A stretch of 60,368 nt of DNA from an uncultured Prevotella sp. (GTDB lineage: Bacteria > Bacteroidota > Bacteroidia > Bacteroidales > Bacteroidaceae), in the NCBI GenBank assembly GCA_905202125.1, contig CAJKQX010000005.1, positions 1 through 60,368 of the forward strand, written 5' to 3'. A model generated the notes under the pieces. It saw only the letters and a program-made list of their open reading frames with translations, was not told the DNA's origin and searched no databases. Positions 37,725-46,067 of the stretch are shown one piece after another; the stretch's first letter is position 1; each line of letters starts with the position of its first letter. The position numbers and the translations under genes are program-made.

Positions 37725-37817
37725 GAAAATGCCCCGTTTGCGAAAGGGTTCGTTTCGGCTCCTCAAAGGGTTCGTTTGAGCATGCCGAACGAACCCTTTC
37801 GCATGCTCAAACGAATC
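37725..37817. repeat. palindromic member of the GGGTTCGTTT repeat family
   Basis: This copy has two direct units with the core AAAGGGTTCGTTT and then inverted units. TTCGTTTGAGCATG pairs perfectly with CATGCTCAAACGAA over a 17-base loop, itself made of repeat core. The same core is tandemly repeated at 18690-18777, and TTTGCGAAAGG appears again at the right window edge. It lies right after the stop of the Rpn gene. Confidence 0.7.
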
Positions 37818-37820
37818 TTT

Positions 37821-38777
37821 TCATAATTTCGTGACGACGTCCATCGGCAGTAATGTCATTGCCGATATTCTTTCGGACGATATTCCTGCCTCTTTCATGG
37901 CTTTGGCCGAGGCAAGCAATGCGGCCTCTTTCTGTTCAATCTGCGCGTCTTTCTGCTCAATCTGCGCGTCTTTCTGTTCAATCTCCGCCTCTTGCTCCGC
38001 TATGCGTCTGTCGCGCATCATGATGGCGGTGTCTCTGTTTTCGATGGCGGAGAAATATTCGTCCTCGACATTCATTTCCTGTCTCAGGTTCGAGTCCGAG
38101 GCGGCTGAGAGTAGGCGGTGGAGGATATGCTCGAGGTCCTTGTCGCCCAAGTAGTCGTCCTCGTTGACGTTGAGCACCTGATGGTTGTTCTTGCTTTTGT
38201 TGCTTTGGTCGAATACGCTGAGCACTTTTGTGAGGCGGTTGTTCACCTGTCCGTGGAGCAGAGGTATCTGAACGATGATGCTGTCGTGTGTGAGACTTTC
38301 GACGAAGGGGTCGGGCATGCCTTGCGTCACCTCGTGGCCGTTGTAGTCATAGGCTTTGTGGCTGACGTAGACCACGGGTTCGTTGATGTCTCCTACGCGG
38401 TGTCCGAGCAGATAGACGGCAATCATGGGTATGGCGTATCCGTAGGGCTGGCTGTCCTTGTCGATGTTGTCGGGGTTGGCGTATTGTGTGCCGAGATATT
38501 GCCTGAAGCGCAGTGTCTCCGTCTCGAGCCAGGTCTTCTGCAACTCGATGAGCACAAGTTTGAGGCTGCCGTCGTCCTGTCTCACCTTTGCCCCGAAATC
38601 GATGCGGAACATCGAAATCTTGTCGCGTGTGCCGTTGGTGTACTCGTGTTTGCGCAAATCCACCTCCACCACATCTTTTTTGAGCAGTGCGGAGAGGATG
38701 GTTTTTGCCACTCGCAGGTCTTCCATGAGATACTTGAAGACGGCGTCGTAAATCGGGTTTGCAATACTGATTATCAT
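37821..38777 (-). CDS. Rpn-family PD-(D/E)XK nuclease / putative transposase
   Basis: 318 residues. The N-terminus NPIYDAVFKYLMEDLRVAKTILSALL and the nuclease core FRIDFGAKV...LKLVLIELQKTW (Asp then E-x-Q in place of E-x-K) match the PD-(D/E)XK transposase/Rpn group. A C-terminal coiled coil contains three tandem 7-residue copies (EIEQKDA, QIEQKDA, QIEQKEA), encoded by 21-bp repeats at 37928-37990. Rpn proteins are DNA endonucleases that promote recombination, and some act in phage defence. No inverted repeats or target duplication show it moves itself. A promoter is present, so it is likely expressed alone. Confidence 0.9.
   Translation of the reverse strand: MIISIANPIYDAVFKYLMEDLRVAKTILSALLKKDVVEVDLRKHEYTNGTRDKISMFRIDFGAKVRQDDGSLKLVLIELQKTWLETETLRFRQYLGTQYANPDNIDKDSQPYGYAIPMIAVYLLGHRVGDINEPVVYVSHKAYDYNGHEVTQGMPDPFVESLTHDSIIVQIPLLHGQVNNRLTKVLSVFDQSNKSKNNHQVLNVNEDDYLGDKDLEHILHRLLSAASDSNLRQEMNVEDEYFSAIENRDTAIMMRDRRIAEQEAEIEQKDAQIEQKDAQIEQKEAALLASAKAMKEAGISSERISAMTLLPMDVVTKL
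37928..37990. repeat. three tandem 21-bp repeats inside the Rpn gene
   Basis: Units at 37928, 37949 and 37970 differ by one to three bases and keep the reading frame. Each encodes one coiled-coil heptad, so copy changes would alter the coiled-coil length without breaking the protein. Confidence 0.9.
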
Positions 38778-38806
38778 AATCGCTGGGTGTTAGCTTCTTG
38801 TGGTGA

Positions 38807-38837
38807 CAAAGATACGATTAAACTATCATAAGTCAAA
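38807..38837 (-). promoter_or_regulatory. promoter of the Rpn gene
   Basis: Minus strand: TTTG (38837-38834), 19-bp spacer, TATCTTTG (38814-38807). The leader is about 23 nt. Confidence 0.7.
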
Positions 38838-38915
38838 ATTTAAGGATAAATTATTTTCATTGCGCCGTGAGCCGGATGAAAATGATGTTTGCGGAAATGC
38901 GTGACGACCTTTGCG

Positions 38916-39752
38916 TCAGTAAATATCGCTGACGATACGGTAGGGCTTGAATCCCGTGAAGGGTGTGTCGGTGCTGACGAAGAGGGCTGTGGAGAGCACC
39001 TCGCCCTCTGTGGCGTCGTTGTTGACGACGGCTATGGCCCGACGGCCGGTGACGAGTTGTGAGGTGCGCGGGTCGATGATGTGGCGTCGCTCGGGAGTGT
39101 CGTTGCCAGAGGTGGTGAGACACTGGTCGCTCAGGGTGACGGTGCGCGGGTTGTCCGCGCCGAATGCCACCGGCCATCCGTGTCCGTCGTGCATGTTGCC
39201 TATGGCCATTATCGAACTGTTGCCCATGTTGACGAGAGCGTGGCGGATGCCGTGGGCGGCGAGGATGGGTCGGATCTGCTCGAGGGCATAACCTTTGAGA
39301 AAGCCTGACAGATTGATATAAATATCCCGACGACAGAACGCTATGGTTCCGTCGCTGGGGCGGCTAATGCCGAGAGAATCAGTTTGAATGGCGGCTTCTT
39401 CTCTCTTTTGTGATCGGGTAGCTGATGCAGTGACGTCGAACAGGCCGTCGGTGAGTCTGTTGTATCGTATGCACATACCCAGTATATGTTCCATCTCCGC
39501 GCTAAGGGACATCGGACCGAGGGCGGCGCGGCGGTTGATGGCCGACAGTTCGCTGTCGTCTCTGAAGCAGCTGGCCATCCGCTCGATGCCGTCCACACGC
39601 CGGTAGATGTCCTCAGCTATTCCGCCGAGCGTCTGCTCGTCGAGTTCGCTCACGAAGGCTATGTCCACTCGCGTGTGCATCAGGCTGAACCACGTGTAGT
39701 ACATCGACTCATGGTCGTTGCGCCGGCGGTATATGTGGGGCAGAGATATCAT
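38916..39752 (-). CDS. apbE: FAD:protein FMN transferase (ApbE)
   Basis: 278 residues from the ATG at 39752, seven bases after the stop of the DUF1080 gene. ApbE domain features include FSLMHTRVDIAF near the start, VDGIERMASCFRDDSELSAIN, a Ser/Gly region INLSGFLKGYALEQIRPIL, ALVNMGNSSIMAIG and a C-terminal HIIDPRTSQLVTG. The enzyme attaches FMN covalently to Thr or Ser of extracytoplasmic flavoproteins, using FAD. No lipobox is seen, so it may be periplasmic by another route or cytoplasmic. It is the last gene of a run with two exported dehydrogenases, which suggests a flavinylated electron acceptor elsewhere. Confidence 0.88.
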   Translation of the reverse strand: MISLPHIYRRRNDHESMYYTWFSLMHTRVDIAFVSELDEQTLGGIAEDIYRRVDGIERMASCFRDDSELSAINRRAALGPMSLSAEMEHILGMCIRYNRLTDGLFDVTASATRSQKREEAAIQTDSLGISRPSDGTIAFCRRDIYINLSGFLKGYALEQIRPILAAHGIRHALVNMGNSSIMAIGNMHDGHGWPVAFGADNPRTVTLSDQCLTTSGNDTPERRHIIDPRTSQLVTGRRAIAVVNNDATEGEVLSTALFVSTDTPFTGFKPYRIVSDIY

Positions 39753-39759
39753 TGCGAGG

Positions 39760-41148
39760 TTATCTGCGTGGGCCGCGCCGACCGAAGTCACGTCGAGGCT
39801 GGAGCTTGATTTCCTTTATCTTGATGTTCTTGAACCACACCTCGTCGCCGTGATCCTGCAGGAGGATATTTCCGCGGGCGTGGTTGCCGAAATTCTTCCA
39901 GTTCTTGTACTTGCTGTAAGCCACGAGCGCGTTGAACATCTGGTTGTTGCGGTCGTACTCGAGCAGTTTCTCGCCGTTGAGCCAGTGCTCCACGTGGTTG
40001 CCCATGACGATGATGGTGGCCGTGTTGAATCGGTTGATGTCGAACGGTTTTTTCTCCGGTGCCGGTATCAGGTCGTAGAGCGAACCCAATTTGCGGTTGC
40101 CCTTCACGCCGAGCTTGGCGTCGGGGTGACGCTCGTCGTCGAGTATCTGGAACTCGCAACCGATGGCTGAGCCCTCACCCTTGTTGGCCTCCGGGTCGAC
40201 GAAATACTTGATGCCGCTGTTGGCACCCGGTGTTATCTTGAAATCGACGGTGAGGATGAAATTGGCGTAGGTGTCGGTGGTGACGATGTCGCCGCCGTTG
40301 GTCGACTCGCCGCCGTTGCCCTTGAGCACCTTGAGTATGCCGTCCTCTATCAGCCATCCCTTCGCAGGAAACTCGTCGAGCTTGGCGCCGCGCCATCCGT
40401 CGGTGGTCTTGCCGTCCCAGAGCAGCTGCCAACCCTCACGTTTCTCGCGAGGCGACAGGGTGTTGTCGATGGCGTTCACCTGCGGTGTGTGGGAATCGGT
40501 GGTGAGATAGCTCTCCACATTGTCGGTACAGATACGTATGTTGCGCCATGCCACGGTCTTGCCCTCATCGGCCTTGCGACCTATCTCGTGCACCTGCAGT
40601 GCTATGAATCCGCTCGGTGTCATATTGTCCCACAGATCGGCGCAGGCCACGTCGTTGACCCATGTGCGTATGCTGTTGCCACAGGCCTCTATGCGCGCCT
40701 TGTTCCACTGTCCGGCCTTGAATGCGTTTTTGGCCCGCTCGTTCCTGGTGAGCGGATAGAGCCATCCGCGGCGAGCCTCGTCGTAGATGCCGCCGGTCCA
40801 TGCACGGGCGGACGGGTCGATCTCAAACTGATAGCCGTGCACCCGACCGTTGTCCACGTTCCTGATGCTCTTGCTGCGCAGTTGTACGCCCGAGTTGAGG
40901 CCGTCATCGATGCGGAATTCGAATTCGAGGATGAAATCGCCGTATTCCTTCTTGGTGCACAGGAACGAGTTGGGTGTGTTCATCTTAGTGTAGCCCACGA
41001 TGGCACCGTCCTCCACCTTGTATGTGGCTTTGCCGTTGCGCTGTATCCATCCGTTGAGGTTCTTGCCGTTGAACAGCGGTTCCCAGTCCTGAGCCATCGC
41101 CGGCAGACCCATCATGATGGTCATGGCTGCTATGATAAGTTTTTTCAT
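39760..41148 (-). CDS. secreted double DUF1080 (3-keto-disaccharide hydrolase) protein
   Basis: 462 residues. A signal peptide (MKKLIIAAMTIMMGLPAMA) is followed by two DUF1080/PF06439 domains. Domain 1 spans about 22-210 (WEPLFNGKNLNGWIQRNG, then FRIDDGLNSGVQLRS, GYQFEID). Domain 2 spans about 235-450 (WQLLWDGKTTDGWRGA, FKITPGANSGIKYF, CEFQILDD). This concanavalin-like family cleaves 3-keto-glycosides formed by partner dehydrogenases. The two Gfo/Idh/MocA genes directly upstream on the same strand fit that partnership. The tail PRRDFGRRGPRR is unusually basic. Confidence 0.88.
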   Translation of the reverse strand: MKKLIIAAMTIMMGLPAMAQDWEPLFNGKNLNGWIQRNGKATYKVEDGAIVGYTKMNTPNSFLCTKKEYGDFILEFEFRIDDGLNSGVQLRSKSIRNVDNGRVHGYQFEIDPSARAWTGGIYDEARRGWLYPLTRNERAKNAFKAGQWNKARIEACGNSIRTWVNDVACADLWDNMTPSGFIALQVHEIGRKADEGKTVAWRNIRICTDNVESYLTTDSHTPQVNAIDNTLSPREKREGWQLLWDGKTTDGWRGAKLDEFPAKGWLIEDGILKVLKGNGGESTNGGDIVTTDTYANFILTVDFKITPGANSGIKYFVDPEANKGEGSAIGCEFQILDDERHPDAKLGVKGNRKLGSLYDLIPAPEKKPFDINRFNTATIIVMGNHVEHWLNGEKLLEYDRNNQMFNALVAYSKYKNWKNFGNHARGNILLQDHGDEVWFKNIKIKEIKLQPRRDFGRRGPRR

Positions 41149-41208
41149 TGTCGTTTTTTATTATCGTCGTTGACGTATTATTGTTTATTGTTTGAAAAAA
41201 GTATATGC

Positions 41209-42627
41209 TTACACCTTATAAAAGTCCTCCCATCCCTTGCGCGGCGGCAGACCCGAGAGCAGGGCGTTGGCAAAGGCGTTGTTGGTGAACTGCTTGGTGC
41301 GCGGGTCGAAGAAGAGCTGCGTGTTCATGCGCTGCGCTATCACGCCGAGACAGAACACCTGACTCAGCACACCGTTGATCTCGAACGGCGAGCGCGTCTT
41401 CTCTCTGCCTTGACAGGCCAGAAGGAAATTCTCAAAATGATTGGACGGACTCTTCGGTACCTCGGGCAGACGACCCTTCATCTGCTCGGCCTCCGGACCG
41501 ATGATGGAGAGAGTGCTGCCGTGGCTGCCACCCTTGAACGTGAGGTCGCGGCTGTATATTATCTTGCCCGGGTTGAGATTGGCCCGAGGTGTGTCGCCCT
41601 GGTTGGTCGACGGGATGTCGGCGTTGTACTCCGAGCCTCCGTATCCGGCCGGCAGTGGCGGCAGATTGTCCAGTCCGTCGTACCATGTGATGTCGCACGG
41701 CGGCATGTTGCCCCTCGCTCCGAAGCGGAAGAGGATGGTGGACGAGAAGGGGAAGAAGAAATCGTTGTGCCCTTTCTCCCGTGTGAGCGACACCTCGTAG
41801 GGCAGTCCGAGGTCGAGAAACTCGTGCGCCGTGTCTATGATGTGTGCGCCCCAGTCGCCCAGTGCGCCCATGCCGAAATCGTACCAGCAGCGCCAGTTGC
41901 CCTGATGATACTTGTCGGAGAAATCGTGCCACTGGCATGCGCCGAGCCACGCGTCCCAGTTCATGTCAGCGGGCAGAGCCTGCGCCTCGGGCAGACGGTG
42001 CATATTGGCGTCGTATCCGTGCCAGCGTCGCGGGTTGTTCATGTGGGCCGTGATGGCCGTCACATCCTTGATGATGCCTGCGTCCTTCCATGCCTTGAAC
42101 TGGAAATAGTTGGCCTCGGAGTGACCCTGGTTGCCCACCTGTGTCACCACGTGGGGCGAGCGGCGTGCCTTCTGCATGAGCAGTTCGGCCTCGATGAAGG
42201 TGCGTGTCATGGGTTTCTCGAGATAGATGTGCTTGCCATAGTCGAGCGCCATCATCGCTATGGGAAAATGGATATGGTCGGGCACGGCAGCCACCACGGC
42301 GTCGAAATGATTGCCATATTTCTCGAACATCTCGCGGAAGTCGGTGAAACGTTTGGCCTTCGGATAGCGGCTGAGCACCTTTTGCGTCTGTCGGCCCTTG
42401 AGGTCGACGTCGCACAGTGCCACCACGTCTATCATACCCGTGCGTGCAAACTCGTCCACGTCCTGTTCGCCGCGGTTGCCTATGCCGATGAAGGCTATTT
42501 TCACTTTGTCGCCTTTGGGTCTGGCGTAATTGTCGGATGCAGGTATGGCCGATGCATTCATCGAGCCCAGGCCGATGCCGGCCGCCGCCATACCCATCTG
42601 TTTGAGAAAGTCTCTTCTTGTTGTCAT
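41209..42627 (-). CDS. exported Gfo/Idh/MocA family dehydrogenase (second)
   Basis: 472 residues. The N-terminus MTTRRDFLKQMGMAAAGIGLGSMNASA is a twin-arginine-type signal. The Rossmann domain follows (KIAFIGIGNRGEQDVDEF), then the conserved YLEKPMTRTFIEAELL, whose Lys is the catalytic base of the family. C-terminal features such as DWGAHIIDTAHEFLDLGLP (with the active His) are also present. Members oxidise sugars or glycosides with tightly bound NAD(P). The gene is 60 bp upstream of the double DUF1080 gene and 17 bp behind the small membrane protein gene. It is probably the 3-oxidation partner in that module. Confidence 0.9.
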   Translation of the reverse strand: MTTRRDFLKQMGMAAAGIGLGSMNASAIPASDNYARPKGDKVKIAFIGIGNRGEQDVDEFARTGMIDVVALCDVDLKGRQTQKVLSRYPKAKRFTDFREMFEKYGNHFDAVVAAVPDHIHFPIAMMALDYGKHIYLEKPMTRTFIEAELLMQKARRSPHVVTQVGNQGHSEANYFQFKAWKDAGIIKDVTAITAHMNNPRRWHGYDANMHRLPEAQALPADMNWDAWLGACQWHDFSDKYHQGNWRCWYDFGMGALGDWGAHIIDTAHEFLDLGLPYEVSLTREKGHNDFFFPFSSTILFRFGARGNMPPCDITWYDGLDNLPPLPAGYGGSEYNADIPSTNQGDTPRANLNPGKIIYSRDLTFKGGSHGSTLSIIGPEAEQMKGRLPEVPKSPSNHFENFLLACQGREKTRSPFEINGVLSQVFCLGVIAQRMNTQLFFDPRTKQFTNNAFANALLSGLPPRKGWEDFYKV

Positions 42628-42644
42628 ATAGGTAAATATTCTGT

Positions 42645-42896
42645 TTATTTATTGTTTTTCTTTTTTCTCATTCCTCTCAGCGCGTGCCACAATAGTCTCA
42701 CGCATCCCCATGCCACATAGAGCGCCACGGTGAATGTGATGACATAGAAGATGGACGTGATAAGTTCGGACCACGGTGAATCATACTCGATGATGGCCCA
42801 CACGTTGGTGGCGAAAGCTAAGACGAAGCACACGATGAAGGTGATGAGTTCCGTGCGCTGCCGGCGGCGGCTGATATGTATTGTCAGATCTTTCAT
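42645..42896 (-). CDS. 83-residue two-helix membrane protein
   Basis: It starts MKDLTIHISRRRQRTELITF and has two membrane helices (about 17-36 and 45-70) with a basic C-terminus (RGMRKKKNNK). Its ATG overlaps the stop of the upstream dehydrogenase gene (ATGA at 42893-42896), and the next dehydrogenase gene follows after 17 bp. I know no named family. Tight coupling with two exported oxidoreductases suggests a membrane anchor or assembly factor, but this is inference. Confidence 0.75.
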   Translation of the reverse strand: MKDLTIHISRRRQRTELITFIVCFVLAFATNVWAIIEYDSPWSELITSIFYVITFTVALYVAWGCVRLLWHALRGMRKKKNNK

Positions 42897-44182
42897 TTTG
42901 TTGCGGTTTTGGTTTTATAATTGTCGTAGTCGATGTAATATTCTTTCGGGAAATCGAGCATCTCGCCACGCTCCAGAGCCTCGTGACCCCAGAGGGTGAT
43001 GAGACTGGCGTAGTAGCCCTCCTCGGCGATGTGAGGCGGCTGTCTGCCCGTGATGACAGCCTCGACAAAAGCCTCGGTGAGCAGCGATGTGCCGTCGTTG
43101 TCGGGACGTTTGCCGAGGATATACTCGCCGTGGTTCTCATTGGCCGTCTCCGGTGCCCAGCTTGTGCCGGCAAAGGGTATGCTGCCGAAGACATTGTTCT
43201 CCCAGTCGTTGATCATCTGGAGGAAGGCCGGAGCCGGGTCCACATCCTCGAAATAGTACTTGCCGCGCTCGGGCTCCACGGTGCCGAGCGAGCCGAGAAT
43301 CTTCTCCTCCAGTCCGTAGAATTTGTTGGCTATGTCCGAGCCGTAGGTCATCTTTGTGCCGTCGTCGAACACATATATGCAATTGATGTTGTCGTACACC
43401 TCGCGTCCGTCCTTCCAATAAGTGATGGCACCGTGTCCCATCACCTTGACGGGCAGCTTGCCCATGGCCCACGTGCCCACCTGCAGCTGATGGCAGGCCA
43501 GTTCGGTCATGAGTCCGCGCGACGACTCCTTGTACAGCCGCCAGTTGATCAGCTTCTCCAGTTCGGGCGATGGCACCTCCCGCCGCCAGTCGCCGTTGCG
43601 GTTCCAGTAGGCCTGCACCGATGTTATCTTGCCGAAGGTGCCTTTGTGGATGAGGTCCATCGCTTTGATGTAACGCGGGTCGAACAGTCGTTGTTGTCCG
43701 GTGAAGAACAGTCGGCCGCTGCTCTTGTGCTTGTTGTATATCTCAAAGCACTCACGCATGTCGTAGCCGATGCTCTTCTCGCAGTACACATGCTTGCCGG
43801 CATCGAAGGCATCCATCACTATTTGGAAATGCCTGTTGAGCGGTGTGGCCACCACCACGGCGTCGATGCTCTTGTCCTCGAGCAGCCGGCGGTAGTCCTT
43901 ATACGTCTTTGCGCCCGGAGCTATTTTGAGGGCCGCGTCGAGTGAGGGTTGGTATATGTCGGCCAGAGCCACGATGTCGGCCTTAGGGTTCTGGGCCAGA
44001 AAACTCATGAGGAACTGTCCGCGCGATCCCGGACCGATGATGCCCAGGCGGCAACGTTCTTTGGCTGTCTCCTTCACCTCTGAGAAGGCCGAAAGCCATG
44101 GGCTTGTCGATGCGAGCACACCCAGGCCTACGGCACCGAGCCCTTTGAGAAACTCTCTTCTGCTGATATTCTTTTCGTCCAT
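42893..44182 (-). CDS. exported Gfo/Idh/MocA family dehydrogenase (first)
   Basis: About 429 residues from the ATG at 44182. The upstream in-frame codon at 44188 is TTG. A twin-arginine-type signal (ISRREFLKGLGAVGLGVLAS) precedes the Rossmann domain (RCRLGIIGPGSRGQFLMSFL). The usual EKP is here EKS, in HVYCEKSIGYDMRECFEIYN, with the catalytic Lys kept. LMTELACHQLQVGTWAMGKLP carries the conserved His. It shares only family-level similarity with the other dehydrogenase at 41209, so the pair may oxidise different substrates or act in sequence. It follows ispG after 43 bases. Confidence 0.9.
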   Translation of the reverse strand: MDEKNISRREFLKGLGAVGLGVLASTSPWLSAFSEVKETAKERCRLGIIGPGSRGQFLMSFLAQNPKADIVALADIYQPSLDAALKIAPGAKTYKDYRRLLEDKSIDAVVVATPLNRHFQIVMDAFDAGKHVYCEKSIGYDMRECFEIYNKHKSSGRLFFTGQQRLFDPRYIKAMDLIHKGTFGKITSVQAYWNRNGDWRREVPSPELEKLINWRLYKESSRGLMTELACHQLQVGTWAMGKLPVKVMGHGAITYWKDGREVYDNINCIYVFDDGTKMTYGSDIANKFYGLEEKILGSLGTVEPERGKYYFEDVDPAPAFLQMINDWENNVFGSIPFAGTSWAPETANENHGEYILGKRPDNDGTSLLTEAFVEAVITGRQPPHIAEEGYYASLITLWGHEALERGEMLDFPKEYYIDYDNYKTKTATK

Positions 44183-44225
44183 TGTCAATAAGATCTTCGT
44201 TTTGGGTCTTTGTTGATATTAAGTG

Positions 44226-46067
44226 TTAATGTTTAAGGTCGTTGTCGATGAGGCGCAGCAGATGTTCCACGGCCACGTCCTCAGGGATGTTCTTCTCCAC
44301 GCACTCCTTGCGGCGATAGAGCGACACCTTGCCTTTGGCCGCGCCCACGTATCCGTAGTCGGCATCGGCCATCTCGCCCGGTCCGTTGACGATACATCCC
44401 ATGACGGCTATCTTGAGTCCCTTGAGATGGGCGGTGGCTTGCTTCACTTTGGCCACGGCCGCGCGCAGGTCGTAGAGAGTGCGTCCGCATCCCGGACAGC
44501 TGATATACTCGGTCTTGGATGTGCGCAGACGTGCCGCCTGGAGTATGGCGAAGGCCGTGTCGGCGATGTCGCGCGAGAGGATGTCGCCGTCGTTGAGTAT
44601 CCACAGTCCGTCGGTCAGTCCGTCGATCATGAGCGCACCCATGTCAGCAGCCGCCTCGATTTGCAGATTGCTCTTGTCCCCGTTGCTGTGACGATACATC
44701 TGCGCGATGACCACGGGGTTGGTCACACCGGCCGCCATCATCTCGTGGATGAGAGCGCGCTGTTCGCCCAGACGGTTCTGATGGTTGCTCATACATACCA
44801 CCACCACCTCGGGATGCGCCTTCAGGCAGGCGATGTACTCATCCGGGTCCACACCGTATTGCAGCACGAGAAATTTCACGTCGGCCTTGACCTGGGAGAT
44901 GAACGGGATGGCGTTGTAGGGGAATATGGGGTAAGTGCCGGGACGTCCGTCGTACAGATCGAAATTGACGATGTATCGGCGGTCCTCCTCTATCTCCTCC
45001 GGCCTCTCATCTCCGCAGAATATGTAGTCGGGCATGGTGTCGGCATTGTATCCGCCATCCTGCTTGCCGCCGTTGACTATCACCACCGGCACGTTGTCGC
45101 CTCCGATGTTGCCCACGGCCGCGGTGTGGCGGCGTTCGGGACGCAGATAGTCGAACCCTTCGGCCGCTGTGGCCGGAATGGTCATGTGGCCGGCCTTGCG
45201 CGAGATGTAGTCGGTGAGATATCGCGCCACGGGAATCTCCGCCTCGGGTGCCTCGCTGAGCGACACACGTATGGTGTCGCCTATGCCGTCGGCCAGAAGT
45301 GCACCTATGCCCACGGCACTCTTGATGCGTCCGTCCTCACCCTCTCCGGCTTCTGTCACGCCCAGGTGCAGCGGGTAGTGCATGTCCTCCTTGTCCATCT
45401 GGCTCACGAGCAGACGCACCGAGCGCACCATCACCACCGTGTTGCTGGCCTTGATGGAAATGACCACGTTGTCGAACCGCTCGCGACGGCAGATGTGCAG
45501 AAACTCCATGCAGCTCTCCACGATGCCCTCAGGTGTGTCGCCGTAGCGCGACATGATGCGGTCGGAGAGCGACCCGTGGTTCACACCTATGCGCACCGCC
45601 GTGTGGTTCTGGCGGCAGATATTGAGAAACGGCACGAAGCGGTCGTCTATCTTCTTCAGTTCGGCGGCATACTCCTCGTCGGTGTATTCCAGTTTTTTGA
45701 ACGTGCGGGCAGGGTCCACATAGTTGCCCGGATTGATTCTCACCTTCTCGGCATAGAGCGCGGCCACGTCGGCCACATTGGGATTGAAGTGTACGTCGGC
45801 CACGAGCGGAGTGTCGTATCCCTCTGCCCGCAGACTGCTGTTGATGTTGCGTAGGTTCTCCGCCTCGCGTGTGCCCTGCGTGGTGAGCCTCACCAGTTCG
45901 CCGCCGGCCTTGATTATCGCCTCGGCCTGTTGCACACACGCTTCCGTGTCGTTGGTGTTGGAGGTTGTCATCGACTGCACCCTCACAGGGTTGTCGCCTC
46001 CCAGCGCCGTCGCTCCCACCTGTACGGCCACGGACTGTCGACGCCGATAGTTGAATAAGTCTTGCAT
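44226..46067 (-). CDS. ispG: 4-hydroxy-3-methylbut-2-enyl diphosphate synthase, long form
   Basis: 613 residues. It catalyses the [4Fe-4S]-dependent conversion of MEcPP to HMBPP in the MEP isoprenoid pathway. The N-terminal TIM barrel (VQVGATALGGDNPVRVQSMTTSNTNDTEACVQQ; ADVHFNPNVA; KVRINPGNYVD) and the C-terminal cluster domain (YISCPGCGRTLYDL, MGCIVNGPGEMADADYGYVG) are separated by an inserted domain of about 200 residues. That insertion is the plant- and Bacteroidetes-type arrangement, which explains the length against ~370 in E. coli. Its ATG overlaps the purE stop (TGATG). Confidence 0.97.
   Translation of the reverse strand: MQDLFNYRRRQSVAVQVGATALGGDNPVRVQSMTTSNTNDTEACVQQAEAIIKAGGELVRLTTQGTREAENLRNINSSLRAEGYDTPLVADVHFNPNVADVAALYAEKVRINPGNYVDPARTFKKLEYTDEEYAAELKKIDDRFVPFLNICRQNHTAVRIGVNHGSLSDRIMSRYGDTPEGIVESCMEFLHICRRERFDNVVISIKASNTVVMVRSVRLLVSQMDKEDMHYPLHLGVTEAGEGEDGRIKSAVGIGALLADGIGDTIRVSLSEAPEAEIPVARYLTDYISRKAGHMTIPATAAEGFDYLRPERRHTAAVGNIGGDNVPVVIVNGGKQDGGYNADTMPDYIFCGDERPEEIEEDRRYIVNFDLYDGRPGTYPIFPYNAIPFISQVKADVKFLVLQYGVDPDEYIACLKAHPEVVVVCMSNHQNRLGEQRALIHEMMAAGVTNPVVIAQMYRHSNGDKSNLQIEAAADMGALMIDGLTDGLWILNDGDILSRDIADTAFAILQAARLRTSKTEYISCPGCGRTLYDLRAAVAKVKQATAHLKGLKIAVMGCIVNGPGEMADADYGYVGAAKGKVSLYRRKECVEKNIPEDVAVEHLLRLIDNDLKH

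Noticed and set aside
37821..38777. Rpn gene as an active insertion sequence
   Set aside because: I see no terminal inverted repeats or target duplication flanking the gene. The palindrome after its stop belongs to a dispersed repeat family and is not mirrored upstream.
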